Origin: UBA2365 sp964594045
GTDB taxonomy: Bacteria; Bacteroidota; Bacteroidia; Chitinophagales; Saprospiraceae
Direction of reading: 5' to 3'
Length of the DNA stretch: 64,000 nucleotides
Assembly: GCA_964594045.1 (NCBI GenBank)
Contig: CAZQKR010000022.1
Coordinates: 1-64,000 of the forward strand
In this document: positions 35,246 through 43,773 of the stretch, in pieces
How positions within the stretch are numbered: position 1 is the stretch's first letter
Layout: each line of letters starts with the position of its first letter
Program-made: the position numbers and the translations under genes
The notes under the pieces: model-generated
Seen by the model: only the letters and a program-made list of their open reading frames with translations
Database searches by the model: none
What the model was told of the DNA's origin: nothing

Positions 35246-36424
35246 CTACCGTTCGTTGTTGATCATTTCCTGTAATAAGCTATTGGGATCATCAATCCGG
35301 TTGGCTAATATCATGGATGCAATCATCACAGGCTCCAGATGGAGTCTTTTCATTACTTGCAGATCCGGATGGAATTCATGAATCGCAGTTATTCCCGGTT
35401 CTTCACCATTCCTGGATCCATGGGAAAATAAAGGCCATCTCATGACCAGGCCTTTTCCTTCCCTGGTCAACAGTAGCTTTTTGGGACTTATTGTCCATTT
35501 TTCAGGTTTAAACACTACTTCCTGCTCGCGTTCATGTTCTGCTGACATCAGTTCAGATCCAGGCGCGCTATCCGGAATGTATGCCGGTTGATCCGAAACC
35601 GGACTCGTTCCCCAGGGTATAAGATAGATCGCATCTGCATCCTGGAGGGATTTTTTAAAACGATGGGATACCTTGAATTTACCTTTGCTTGTCGTAGCGC
35701 TTTTACTTGCCTTAACAAGCTCTTCTTCAGGCAGTTCGTATCCGGAAGGAAACGCCAGCGTCACATCCATTCCAAATCTGGTCAACAAGCGGATCACACT
35801 TGAAGGAAATGTACTTGTGCAGGAATGAACCGGGTCATACACCCAGGAGATGGTAATCTTTTTGTGTTTCAAGGATTTTAAGCTGCCAAAATGATCCTTT
35901 ATGAATAACAGATCCGTCAATGCCCTTACCGGCCATCCGGCTGAACTCCTTATATTGATCAATCCGGGTCTTTTTGAGATGGCACCGGAGTTGATACATT
36001 GATCCAGAAAATTTGCCAATCGGTTTATTTCCTTATGATCAATAATACTTTCATCTTCGTCATATATACCGATCAATTCCGCTTCCCCGATCAAACGTAA
36101 CAATATTTCACCAGAATCCAAAATGGGTAAAACGGAAGACAACGGAAAGATTTCAGGAGATATGCCGGTCATATTGCAGGCAACCTTGAATGGAAATGAT
36201 GCTTCTCTGAGCTCCGGCTCAAAGCATCCAAACCCAATGGCTGCATCGAAAAACCGGGTAGAAATGGAATGATCCCTGAAAGCCTTTAATTTTTGAGCAA
36301 GATAAATGACCGATTCAATCTCTTCAATGGTCAGCAATTCGGTACTGATAATATCCTTACCGGCCAATCCGTTTTTTCGGGTCCGGCTGCTTTTGTGCTT
36401 AATTTCAGCTTTTTTTACTGGCAT
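35246..36424 (-). CDS. Aspartate/ornithine carbamoyltransferase-like protein, catalytic motifs lost
   Basis: A 392-residue protein whose C-terminal half resembles the YgeW/ornithine-type transcarbamoylases: LTDLLFIKDHFGSLKSLKHKK, ISWVYDP, then LLTRFGMDVTLAFPSGYELP and a DADAIYLIPWG segment. The carbamoyl-phosphate motif STRTR is not found (FFDAAIGFGCFEPELREASF sits near its place), the HPTQ motif is replaced by AGWP before VRALTDLL, and the HCLP region reads LVMRWPLF. It is probably a non-catalytic or repurposed homologue. No arginine or pyrimidine genes adjoin it. ATG 36424. Family identity fairly sure, function unknown. Confidence 0.65.
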   Translation of the reverse strand: MPVKKAEIKHKSSRTRKNGLAGKDIISTELLTIEEIESVIYLAQKLKAFRDHSISTRFFDAAIGFGCFEPELREASFPFKVACNMTGISPEIFPLSSVLPILDSGEILLRLIGEAELIGIYDEDESIIDHKEINRLANFLDQCINSGAISKRPGLINIRSSAGWPVRALTDLLFIKDHFGSLKSLKHKKITISWVYDPVHSCTSTFPSSVIRLLTRFGMDVTLAFPSGYELPEEELVKASKSATTSKGKFKVSHRFKKSLQDADAIYLIPWGTSPVSDQPAYIPDSAPGSELMSAEHEREQEVVFKPEKWTISPKKLLLTREGKGLVMRWPLFSHGSRNGEEPGITAIHEFHPDLQVMKRLHLEPVMIASMILANRIDDPNSLLQEMINNER

Positions 36425-36765
36425 ACAACGATCTGATGTTTTAAAACAAAGTCAATCAGGTCTCAAAAATAGAATTATTTTGGATGCTCAGTAAACAATT
36501 TTCATCAAACTGACCGGAGTGCGGAATGACCGTAATTTACAAGTCGTGACTATTGCCTGCGAAATGTCCTCCCAGGTATTTTAATTGATTGAAATTTCAT
36601 ATTACGTTTTGTCAGTCAAATAAATATAACTTTATCAAGAAAACAAAAAGCATTGAAAACTGTCTGTAAAAGCTTTATTTTGGTATGGATCGTACAATTT
36701 TCAGGCAAGTTTCAAGGTTATTGTAATCAATTTATTACTTTAGCCTTTGATTAAATTTCTAATTA
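36425..36765. other. Intergenic, promoter region only
   Basis: About 340 bp between divergent genes. A TTG at 36721 and a near-consensus tagcctttg at 36741-36749 are a possible promoter for the T9SS type B gene (one base more than the TAnnTTTG spacing). Nothing else is seen. Confidence 0.35.
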
Positions 36766-38775
36766 ATGTATTACAAAAGAATCTTAATTATTTTCATATC
36801 GGTGCTGAGTGTGTTTCAGTCTAAGGCACAATTGAGTTTTTTAAGTAAAATAGACAGTTTTCCCGGTGAAGCTGCAGAAATGATACCACTTCCTGAAGGA
36901 TTCCTTTTCTTTAACGGATATCCATCAACAGTGTCGGATACCGTATTCAGTCTTACGCGGTTTGACAAGTGCGGAACTCTGGAATGGCAGCGTATTTTCA
37001 GAACAGGGACCAGCCAGTTCAGTGCTTTCACCAGGCCGCAAGCTATACAGGACAGATTGAACCATTTGTATGTGCTTTTATCTGATATGTCATCTCAAAG
37101 CAAGGGGTACAACCTGGTAAAACTGGACCAGACCGGCAATATCCTCTGGTCTTATTATCTGCATGGCACTGATGCGACACCGGGTTCAAAAGGGAATATA
37201 CTTTACAATACCTTCAGAGATACAATCGCTTTGACGCTCAATAATGACCGTGGATTTACAACGGTTTTGCGAATCGATAAAGACGGTAGTATCCTGGATC
37301 AGACAGAATTGACCGGGTTCAGACATCATTCTTCAACTATGGACAATCAGGGAAACATTATATTATTGGGTGACACTTCCATTGTCAGGCTTGACCCTTT
37401 CCTGGAACTGGAATGGGCAAAACGATTGAATGGAACCTCATTTTTCGTTCAGCAAAACAATCCAGTTCAGCGGGCAACAGGCCATACCCAAGCAATAGTT
37501 GTCGATACATTCGGAATGTCCCTTGATTCATTTTACTACAGCATGGTGAGTATTGATAAGGATGGTGAATTGCAATACAATACAGACAGGATCAGGGGAA
37601 GAGATTTTGGAGATCTGGATCTATTACAGACAGGAACAAATTCATTTGTCATGCTGGACAGGTCATTGGCAACAACTTTCGATAACCTGACCAGGTCGAT
37701 CAAAGGTCAGACGGATTATGCTTTTTGTGAGGACACCATACTTTTTTGCAGTTCAACGATGAATCTCTGCATTGATAACTCATTGTTATTCGGCGGTTTT
37801 TATTATGACAAACCGGATTCAGTCGTCTTTTTCCAGGGTAAGACCGACCCGATGCTAAAACTCAATTGTAATGAAAAAAACATCAGCCCGCTGGATACCA
37901 TCGTAGCTTCGGAAATCTGGCTGGACAGCATCCATTACGAATTGAACGACTATAGCTTTATTCAGGACACAGCAGCTTTCCAGTTCACTCAGTTTTTCCC
38001 GGGAGGACAGGAATTTCCTTGTTTCAATGCCATTGTCAAAAAAGAAGACAACGAACAGCAACCTTGCCCGTGCGAAATTATTACGGTTGGGGTAACCTGG
38101 CTGAAATCAGCCGATTATTTATGGAATACGGGAGAAACAACTAATTCCATCAGGGTGGACACTTCAGGTATTTATGTGGTCAATGTCAATTTATGCGGAA
38201 CAGAAGAGACTTCTACGATCAAAGTTGAGTACAAATCGCTGACTTCCTGCCTGAGTTTCGCAGACAATAGTCCACAGTGTCCGGGGATTCCAACCTCTTT
38301 GAAAGTTGTACATAATTACGGTAATTTCCTGGCTACCAAATGGTTTGATGGTACCATCGAAGACAGTACTCAGGTCACGAAATCCGGACAATACACTGTA
38401 GATCTTGAAGCCTGCGGCTGGAAGGACAAATTCACTTTTGACATCAGCTACAAAAGTATTGAAGAAGAAGAATGCATACCTGTAAAAATCCCCGATGCAT
38501 TTATTCCATCAAGTACGACTTATGAAGACAACAAAGTCTTTAAAATATATACGAATCTGGATATCAGTGCTTTCAAGACTTTCAATATGGTCATTTTCGA
38601 CAGATGGGGTGAAAAAGTATATGAAAACGATGATCCTTTCATCGGTTGGGATGGCACTTTCAGAGGCTCAGAAATGCCTCCCGGGGCTTATTTGTTCAAT
38701 ATTTCGTACGAACTCGACCTGGGAGGAGAATTATATATAGAAAGTAAAAACGGACAATTATTATTGGTCAGATAA
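36766..38775 (+). CDS. Secreted protein with T9SS type B (gliding-motility-type) sorting domain
   Basis: A 669-residue exported protein (signal peptide about 1-21, IFISVLSVFQSKAQ). The first 400 residues are beta-strand repeats of the form LxxDxxGxxLW (KLDQTGNILWSYYL, RIDKDGSILDQTEL, SIDKDGELQYNTD), likely a beta-propeller. Two Ig-like PKD/SprB-type repeats follow (YLWNTGETTNSIRVDTSG). The last 95 residues form the CHU_C-type sorting domain (VFKIYTNLDISAFKTFNMVI, then FDRWGEKVYENDD and GWDGTFRGSEMPPGAYLF). It is therefore secreted by T9SS and likely held at the cell surface. Ends at a strong terminator. Confidence 0.85.
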   Translation: MYYKRILIIFISVLSVFQSKAQLSFLSKIDSFPGEAAEMIPLPEGFLFFNGYPSTVSDTVFSLTRFDKCGTLEWQRIFRTGTSQFSAFTRPQAIQDRLNHLYVLLSDMSSQSKGYNLVKLDQTGNILWSYYLHGTDATPGSKGNILYNTFRDTIALTLNNDRGFTTVLRIDKDGSILDQTELTGFRHHSSTMDNQGNIILLGDTSIVRLDPFLELEWAKRLNGTSFFVQQNNPVQRATGHTQAIVVDTFGMSLDSFYYSMVSIDKDGELQYNTDRIRGRDFGDLDLLQTGTNSFVMLDRSLATTFDNLTRSIKGQTDYAFCEDTILFCSSTMNLCIDNSLLFGGFYYDKPDSVVFFQGKTDPMLKLNCNEKNISPLDTIVASEIWLDSIHYELNDYSFIQDTAAFQFTQFFPGGQEFPCFNAIVKKEDNEQQPCPCEIITVGVTWLKSADYLWNTGETTNSIRVDTSGIYVVNVNLCGTEETSTIKVEYKSLTSCLSFADNSPQCPGIPTSLKVVHNYGNFLATKWFDGTIEDSTQVTKSGQYTVDLEACGWKDKFTFDISYKSIEEEECIPVKIPDAFIPSSTTYEDNKVFKIYTNLDISAFKTFNMVIFDRWGEKVYENDDPFIGWDGTFRGSEMPPGAYLFNISYELDLGGELYIESKNGQLLLVR

Positions 38776-38794
38776 TGCCGTTATTCGGGATATT

Positions 38795-38829
38795 AAAAAA
38801 GCTGTCAACCCGGAGTTGACAGCTTTTTT
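38795..38829. terminator. Rho-independent terminator, bidirectional
   Basis: Six A, perfect 9-bp stem gctgtcaac / gttgacagc around a 5-nt loop, then six T. It suits both the type B sorting protein gene and the convergent phosphohexomutase gene. Confidence 0.9.
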
Positions 38830-38877
38830 ATTCTGACGGCAACCGGATCATTATCCAGTGAAAATGCCTGACTTTTC

Positions 38878-40626
38878 TCAATCCAAAACACCCAGATCTC
38901 CCAACATTTCATTCAACTTTTCATCCAGGTTTTTACTCACTTCAGCAAACATTTCCCTGGAAGTTAAGGGTGCATTTACACTACAGTAAAACTTGATCTT
39001 GGGTTCAGTTCCTGAAGGTCTGGCAGAAATGATACTGCCGTCTTCCATAAAAAACTGCAGCACATTGGACTGTGGCAGGCCGATTGCAGCGGTTAGACCT
39101 GTCAGTGGCTGAATGGACATGCTGTTCAGGTAATCCTTGACCAGCACAACGTTGACACCCCCGAGAACTAAAGGAGGCTGCGTTCTTAAGCCTGACATCA
39201 GGGCATCGATCTCTTCTGCTCCTGATTTACCTTTCTTGGTCAGTGAAATCAATTTTTCCTTATAATAACCAAACGTTGTATACAGATCCAGCAAGACATC
39301 GTTGAGCGACATCCCTTTATCCTTGTAATATGCGGCCATTTCTGCGATCATTGCACAGGCAACGACAGCATCCTTATCTCTTGCATGGTCTCCGATCAGG
39401 TATCCATAACTTTCTTCGCCCCCGAAAATGAAAGTTTTTTTATCCTGGTTAAGGGTCATGATCTCACCGATGTACTTAAATCCGGTAAGTGTATTAAGGC
39501 ATTCCACACCTTTTGCTTCTGCCATCCGGTCAATCAGGTAAGAAGTGACAATGGTTTTGACTATGTATTCCTTCCCGGTAAGCTTGCCGGATTCTTCAAA
39601 CCTGGTCAGAAGATATCTGACCAGCAAGGCAGCTGTCTGATTACCGTTGAGCAACAAATAATCCTTTCCCGGAACCTTGATCGCTATCCCTACCCTGTCA
39701 GCATCAGGGTCTGTTGCCATCAGTAGATCAGCATCAGTTTCCCTTGCCCTGGCGAGGGCCATGGACAATGCTTCCTTTTCTTCCGGATTGGGATAAACAA
39801 CCGTAGGAAAATTGCCGTCATAGCTCATCTGTTCTTCAACGAGGATCAAATTTTCAAAGCCAAACTGGCTCAGAACGGCAGGTACTATTGCACCACCTGT
39901 TCCATGGATCGGTGAAAACACGATCTTCATGTTCTTTTGCCTGGATATGGCTTCGGGAGACAGGGACAGTTTTTTCAGAGTTTCAATGTATTTTTCATCT
40001 ATCTCATCAGACAGTACTTCAATAAGGGATTCATCAGCATCAAACCGGATCTGAGTGTTATCCTTGATTTTAAGCACTTCATCCATCACCATTTTATCAT
40101 AGGGTGACAGCAATTGGCCACCATCACTTCCGTAGGCCTTGTAACCGTTGTATTCCTTCGGATTATGGCTTGCTGTAAGCATCACACCACTATGACATGA
40201 AAGTTGCCTGATGGCAAAAGACAATTCAGGAGTAGGTCTCAATTCATTAAACATGTATACAAAAATTCCGTTTGCTGAAAAAACTTCTGCCGTCAGACGG
40301 GCAAACAAAGCAGAATTATTCCTGTTGTCGTGAGCGATCACTACTTTGATCTGTTCTTCCGGGTATTTGGCTTTCAGGTAATTTGATAAACCCTGTGTGG
40401 CTTTTGCCAGAGTATATTTATTCACCCTGTTGGTTCCAACGCCCATGATACCCCTCAGACCACCTGTTCCAAACTCGAGATCCTTGTAAAAAGCGTCAGT
40501 AAGTTCAGTATACTGTCCGCTCTCGATCAAAGCATTGACGGTGTTTTGAGTGTCTTTATCATAATGTTCTCCCAACCACTCCTGAACGCGTTCCTGTATA
40601 TTTCTATCCAATTGTGTTATAGACAT
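38878..40626 (-). CDS. Phosphoglucomutase/phosphomannomutase family enzyme
   Basis: A 582-residue alpha-D-phosphohexomutase. All four active-site signatures are present: phosphoserine loop LTASHNPKEYNGYK (about 155), metal loop TDPDADRVGI (about 315), sugar-binding loop FGGEESYGYLIGDH (about 395) and phosphate loop RPSGTEPKIKFY (near 550). The length is that of the bacterial long phosphoglucomutase group that interconverts glucose 1- and 6-phosphate. Start ATG 40626 (MSITQLDRNIQ) is preferred; ATG 40686 adds 20 residues not expected in the family. It could link products of alpha- and beta-glucan breakdown in this window to central metabolism. Confidence 0.93.
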   Translation of the reverse strand: MSITQLDRNIQERVQEWLGEHYDKDTQNTVNALIESGQYTELTDAFYKDLEFGTGGLRGIMGVGTNRVNKYTLAKATQGLSNYLKAKYPEEQIKVVIAHDNRNNSALFARLTAEVFSANGIFVYMFNELRPTPELSFAIRQLSCHSGVMLTASHNPKEYNGYKAYGSDGGQLLSPYDKMVMDEVLKIKDNTQIRFDADESLIEVLSDEIDEKYIETLKKLSLSPEAISRQKNMKIVFSPIHGTGGAIVPAVLSQFGFENLILVEEQMSYDGNFPTVVYPNPEEKEALSMALARARETDADLLMATDPDADRVGIAIKVPGKDYLLLNGNQTAALLVRYLLTRFEESGKLTGKEYIVKTIVTSYLIDRMAEAKGVECLNTLTGFKYIGEIMTLNQDKKTFIFGGEESYGYLIGDHARDKDAVVACAMIAEMAAYYKDKGMSLNDVLLDLYTTFGYYKEKLISLTKKGKSGAEEIDALMSGLRTQPPLVLGGVNVVLVKDYLNSMSIQPLTGLTAAIGLPQSNVLQFFMEDGSIISARPSGTEPKIKFYCSVNAPLTSREMFAEVSKNLDEKLNEMLGDLGVLD

Positions 40627-41085
40627 GCTTCCAAATTTTTGGTGATTTATGAGTGCAAAATTAGTTGATTTGTCAGTAAACAGCATAAAAAGAAGTGATA
40701 ATTATTCAGATGGTCAAAAACAGGGTGCAGTCCATTATAATTTACATAAAAACATATAGTTTAATATGTATCATGTTGTATATTTGTTATTTATACAAAA
40801 TAAATACCAATCGATGAGAGAACTTTCAGGGAATTCGGAAATCAAATTCAACCAACCTGTCAGCACTTAATCTTATACGGATCAGGTTTTCGGACAATTT
40901 AGCCGGGAGTCACTGAGTAAAAGTTGTATGAATTGGTGAAGGATAGGCTTTCTGCATCAGTATCCAGGTCTTTTCCTCAAGGAAACCTCAAAAACCTTCA
41001 GAACATCAAACTTAAGTTTATCAAAATAAATTTTCTCTGGTGGTTTTAATCCGGGGCCAGATTCCTAACAGATAAATATTGAATT
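40627..41085. other. Intergenic, no confident gene
   Basis: AT-rich region between the phosphohexomutase gene and the terminator of the SusCD operon. A TATATTTG on the plus strand (40779-40786) is followed by an 18-codon ATG frame at 40814; with no good -33 element this is not called. Confidence 0.35.
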
Positions 41086-41128
41086 AAAAAAATCATATCC
41101 AGCCTTCAATCGAAAGCCGGATATGATC
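41086..41128 (-). terminator. Rho-independent terminator of the SusC/SusD operon
   Basis: On the minus strand: stem gatcatatccggct pairing with ggctggatatgat around a short loop, followed by a run of T (tttttt). It lies about 40 bp beyond the stop codon of the surface lipoprotein gene. Confidence 0.8.
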
Positions 41129-41167
41129 AACAAAAACTCTGCAAATTACTAACAAAAACAAATAAGA

Positions 41168-41980
41168 CTATTGCGGCTTAAATACCCATACCCAGCCGGT
41201 AGCCCATGCGGCATTGGCTACATAAAGTACTAATCTATCCTTTGAAAGTTCGATTATTTCAAACACACCGCTGTTTCCGCCACCGTCCATTGAACCAAGG
41301 ATATTGGCAGGCCCTTTGATGGTCAGTTTTGAATAATCAGAATTGAAGCTCCAGCTTGAACCTTTCACAGGATCAGCTGTTGGAGAAGAATAATAAGTAT
41401 AATTGGCTCCGCCATTCAGATCAAAAGTCATTTTCCCGGTTGCATCAGCAGGAGGGCAGCATTCACCGGCAGCGTTCCACCACATTTCTTTCCAGTTGTA
41501 TGGAGCAGCCATGTACCACCAGAGTTTTCCATCACCTCCGGTTCCGTCAAACACCCAGGTCTTACCTTCGAGATTGTCTCCAACCAAAGAATAATAAGCT
41601 GGCGGTAATGCATGGTCCAGTTTATCTATCTGAACATCAACTGTTTTAGAAATGTATTTGACTTTAGAAACATCGCCGTCTTCAATAAATGCTGTACTGA
41701 CATAGAAAGTAAAAGTACTTTTTCCTGGAATTGGATAGACAACTTCAACCCGATCACTGAATTTTCTGTCTATCACATAATCCCAATACCCTGCAATTCC
41801 CGGAGTATTCATCTGGATGGAAAGCTCATTTCCACCCGGGGTTGATTGAACCACTTTCAGTTCTATATCATTCGGATCAAAGCTGTTGGATAGCGTATCC
41901 CTGTCTTCGATTGGTTCACAACCAATCAGGAAAAACAGTGATCCTATCAGGAGCATATAGATGATATTATATAATTTCAT
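41168..41980 (-). CDS. SusE/F-position surface glycan-binding lipoprotein
   Basis: A 270-residue predicted lipoprotein (signal MKLYNIIYMLLIGSLFFLIGC, lipobox Cys 21). The first half resembles a PKD/Ig-like linker domain; the second half (from about 120) is rich in Trp, Tyr and Gly (KTWVFDGTGG, LWWYMAAPYNWKEMWW, ATGWVWVF), a composition expected of a carbohydrate-binding beta-sandwich or lipocalin-like fold. It is the third gene of the SusC-SusD operon, 50 bp after susD, the position of SusE/SusF-type proteins, and probably captures the substrate glycan at the cell surface. No catalytic residues are recognised. The operon terminator follows. Confidence 0.8.
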   Translation of the reverse strand: MKLYNIIYMLLIGSLFFLIGCEPIEDRDTLSNSFDPNDIELKVVQSTPGGNELSIQMNTPGIAGYWDYVIDRKFSDRVEVVYPIPGKSTFTFYVSTAFIEDGDVSKVKYISKTVDVQIDKLDHALPPAYYSLVGDNLEGKTWVFDGTGGDGKLWWYMAAPYNWKEMWWNAAGECCPPADATGKMTFDLNGGANYTYYSSPTADPVKGSSWSFNSDYSKLTIKGPANILGSMDGGGNSGVFEIIELSKDRLVLYVANAAWATGWVWVFKPQ

Positions 41981-42030
41981 TTGTAAAAATTTTGTATTTA
42001 AAATAATTTACTCATCGCCTTCAGATGCTT

Positions 42031-43752
42031 TTACCAACCAGGATTCTGATCATAAACGCCATTTGAGAGGCGAATTTCAGATTCAGGGATAGGAAGCAAT
42101 CCTTTAGTTTCAGGACGGTAGTTGTTGGTATACACTGCAGGAATACCGGAGTTGCTGACATTTGCCGGTTTTGTAAAATAATTTTTTGAAGGATTTTCAA
42201 CATCGCCCCATCTGACGAGATCGAACCAACGCAGACCTTCGAAAGCAAATTCATACAATCTCTCCTTTTTCAAATTGTCCAGTGACCAGGAAACAGGTGA
42301 CAGACCTGCACGTGCACGAACAGCATTGATACCATTGGCAGTTTCAGTCAGTTCTGAATGCATCAACAAAATATCGGCAAATCTGAGGTAGAAAAAGTCC
42401 TGTGCAGCCCAAAGCTGGAATGGATCTCCATGTGACCAGCCATACAGATAGTAGAACATACCTTTTACACCTTCTGCGCCTTCATGTTGCAATGTAGTGT
42501 ATTTTTTGTTGAAAAATCCGGTTTCATGATCTCCTTTGTTGGCCTGATAGCTTTCTGTAGCCTGTTCAGCTACACCCATTGGCAGCACAGATCCTTCTTT
42601 TCTGATGTCTTCATCCGGCCATTCAGCAAAGAATGTCGGGTGAACGGGACCCCAGCCCCAACCTTGACCAAACGGAATCATGTTGTTTCCTCTGATGCCA
42701 AAAAACAAAGGTACACGGTTGTTGTATTTCTGACCATTAGACCAGTCCCAGTTTCCAAATGCATATCTTAAGGAAAACATAACTTCATGATTTCCTGTTC
42801 CAACTGCTGCATTTGGACCATCCTGACCTACCCAGTTCAGACCATTTGTTTCAGCCCATGGTAATACAGTTGCTCCTGCACTCGTATTTACATAGGAATA
42901 TGGCCAAAGATTCCTGAAGTCGGCAGCGAGAGCATAACCGCTGTTATCGCGTACATCTTCAAGATGCTGAATGACCATAGCCTTTGTAACTTCACCACCT
43001 TCGGGTAACGGGATCACTGCAGTTGCCTGCTTTTCAATATTAGTCATATATCCCGTGTAGAACAGATAAGTTCTGGCAAGATAAGCTTTTGCCACCCATA
43101 CATTGGCATGTCCGTATTCACTCAGCGGAACAGAAGACGGAGCGATTTTCGGCATGGTCTCAGCAGCTTTTTTGAAATCTGAAGCGATCTGTCCGAATGT
43201 CTCTGTAAATGTGGATCTTGCAACATCTCTAGGTGCATCTGTAGCATTGATCAATGGCATTCCGCCAAAGAATCTTGCTGCACGATACATGAAAAACCCT
43301 CTCATAAAATGCGCTTCACCCAAAGCCGTATTTTTGAAATCCTCAGCTTCAGCAGCAGTATTGAAAAACTTGGAGTAGTCATTTTTATTGACTGCCTCGA
43401 TGATGGCGTTGGCTCTGTACACTCCATTGTATGTCTCCACCCAGAGACTTTTATAAGTATCTTCAGCCGGGTCGATAAACTTATCAATGTTCTTTGCCGT
43501 GATATCGTCCGGTCCGCCACCACCCAGCATATAATCGCTGAGCAAATTGGCTGTGAGGTGTTCTTCACTTAATACGTCATTGACAAACAGTGAATTATAA
43601 ACACCACCCATAGCCTCCTGAATGTCCTTTGGAGTCTGGTAAAAATTCTCCAAACCTTTCTGATACAAGTTGTTTGTATCCAGAAAATCGTCACTACAGC
43701 TGATCACTGAGAGCAGCATCAAGGCTGTAATTAAATATTTTAATTTTTTCAT
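42031..43752 (-). CDS. SusD/RagB-family nutrient-uptake lipoprotein
   Basis: A 573-residue surface lipoprotein (lipobox MLLSVISC, Cys 19, followed by SDDFLD, the usual SusD beginning). The TPR-like N-terminal helices (FYQTPKDIQEAMGGVYNSLF) and the C-terminal signature region (LLMHSELTE, then ERLYEFAFEGLRWFDLVRWG and LPIPESEI) are clear. It forms the lid of the SusCD complex, holding glycan over the SusC barrel. Located 21 bp downstream of susC, which indicates co-transcription and probably coupled translation. Confidence 0.96.
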   Translation of the reverse strand: MKKLKYLITALMLLSVISCSDDFLDTNNLYQKGLENFYQTPKDIQEAMGGVYNSLFVNDVLSEEHLTANLLSDYMLGGGGPDDITAKNIDKFIDPAEDTYKSLWVETYNGVYRANAIIEAVNKNDYSKFFNTAAEAEDFKNTALGEAHFMRGFFMYRAARFFGGMPLINATDAPRDVARSTFTETFGQIASDFKKAAETMPKIAPSSVPLSEYGHANVWVAKAYLARTYLFYTGYMTNIEKQATAVIPLPEGGEVTKAMVIQHLEDVRDNSGYALAADFRNLWPYSYVNTSAGATVLPWAETNGLNWVGQDGPNAAVGTGNHEVMFSLRYAFGNWDWSNGQKYNNRVPLFFGIRGNNMIPFGQGWGWGPVHPTFFAEWPDEDIRKEGSVLPMGVAEQATESYQANKGDHETGFFNKKYTTLQHEGAEGVKGMFYYLYGWSHGDPFQLWAAQDFFYLRFADILLMHSELTETANGINAVRARAGLSPVSWSLDNLKKERLYEFAFEGLRWFDLVRWGDVENPSKNYFTKPANVSNSGIPAVYTNNYRPETKGLLPIPESEIRLSNGVYDQNPGW

Positions 43753-43773
43753 ATTTATTTGATTTTGACCAAA

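Noticed and set aside
36681..36695. TTGGTATGG-like sequence as a second sigma-54 promoter upstream of the type B sorting protein
   Set aside because: The -12 GC is replaced by AC, so the essential dinucleotide is missing.
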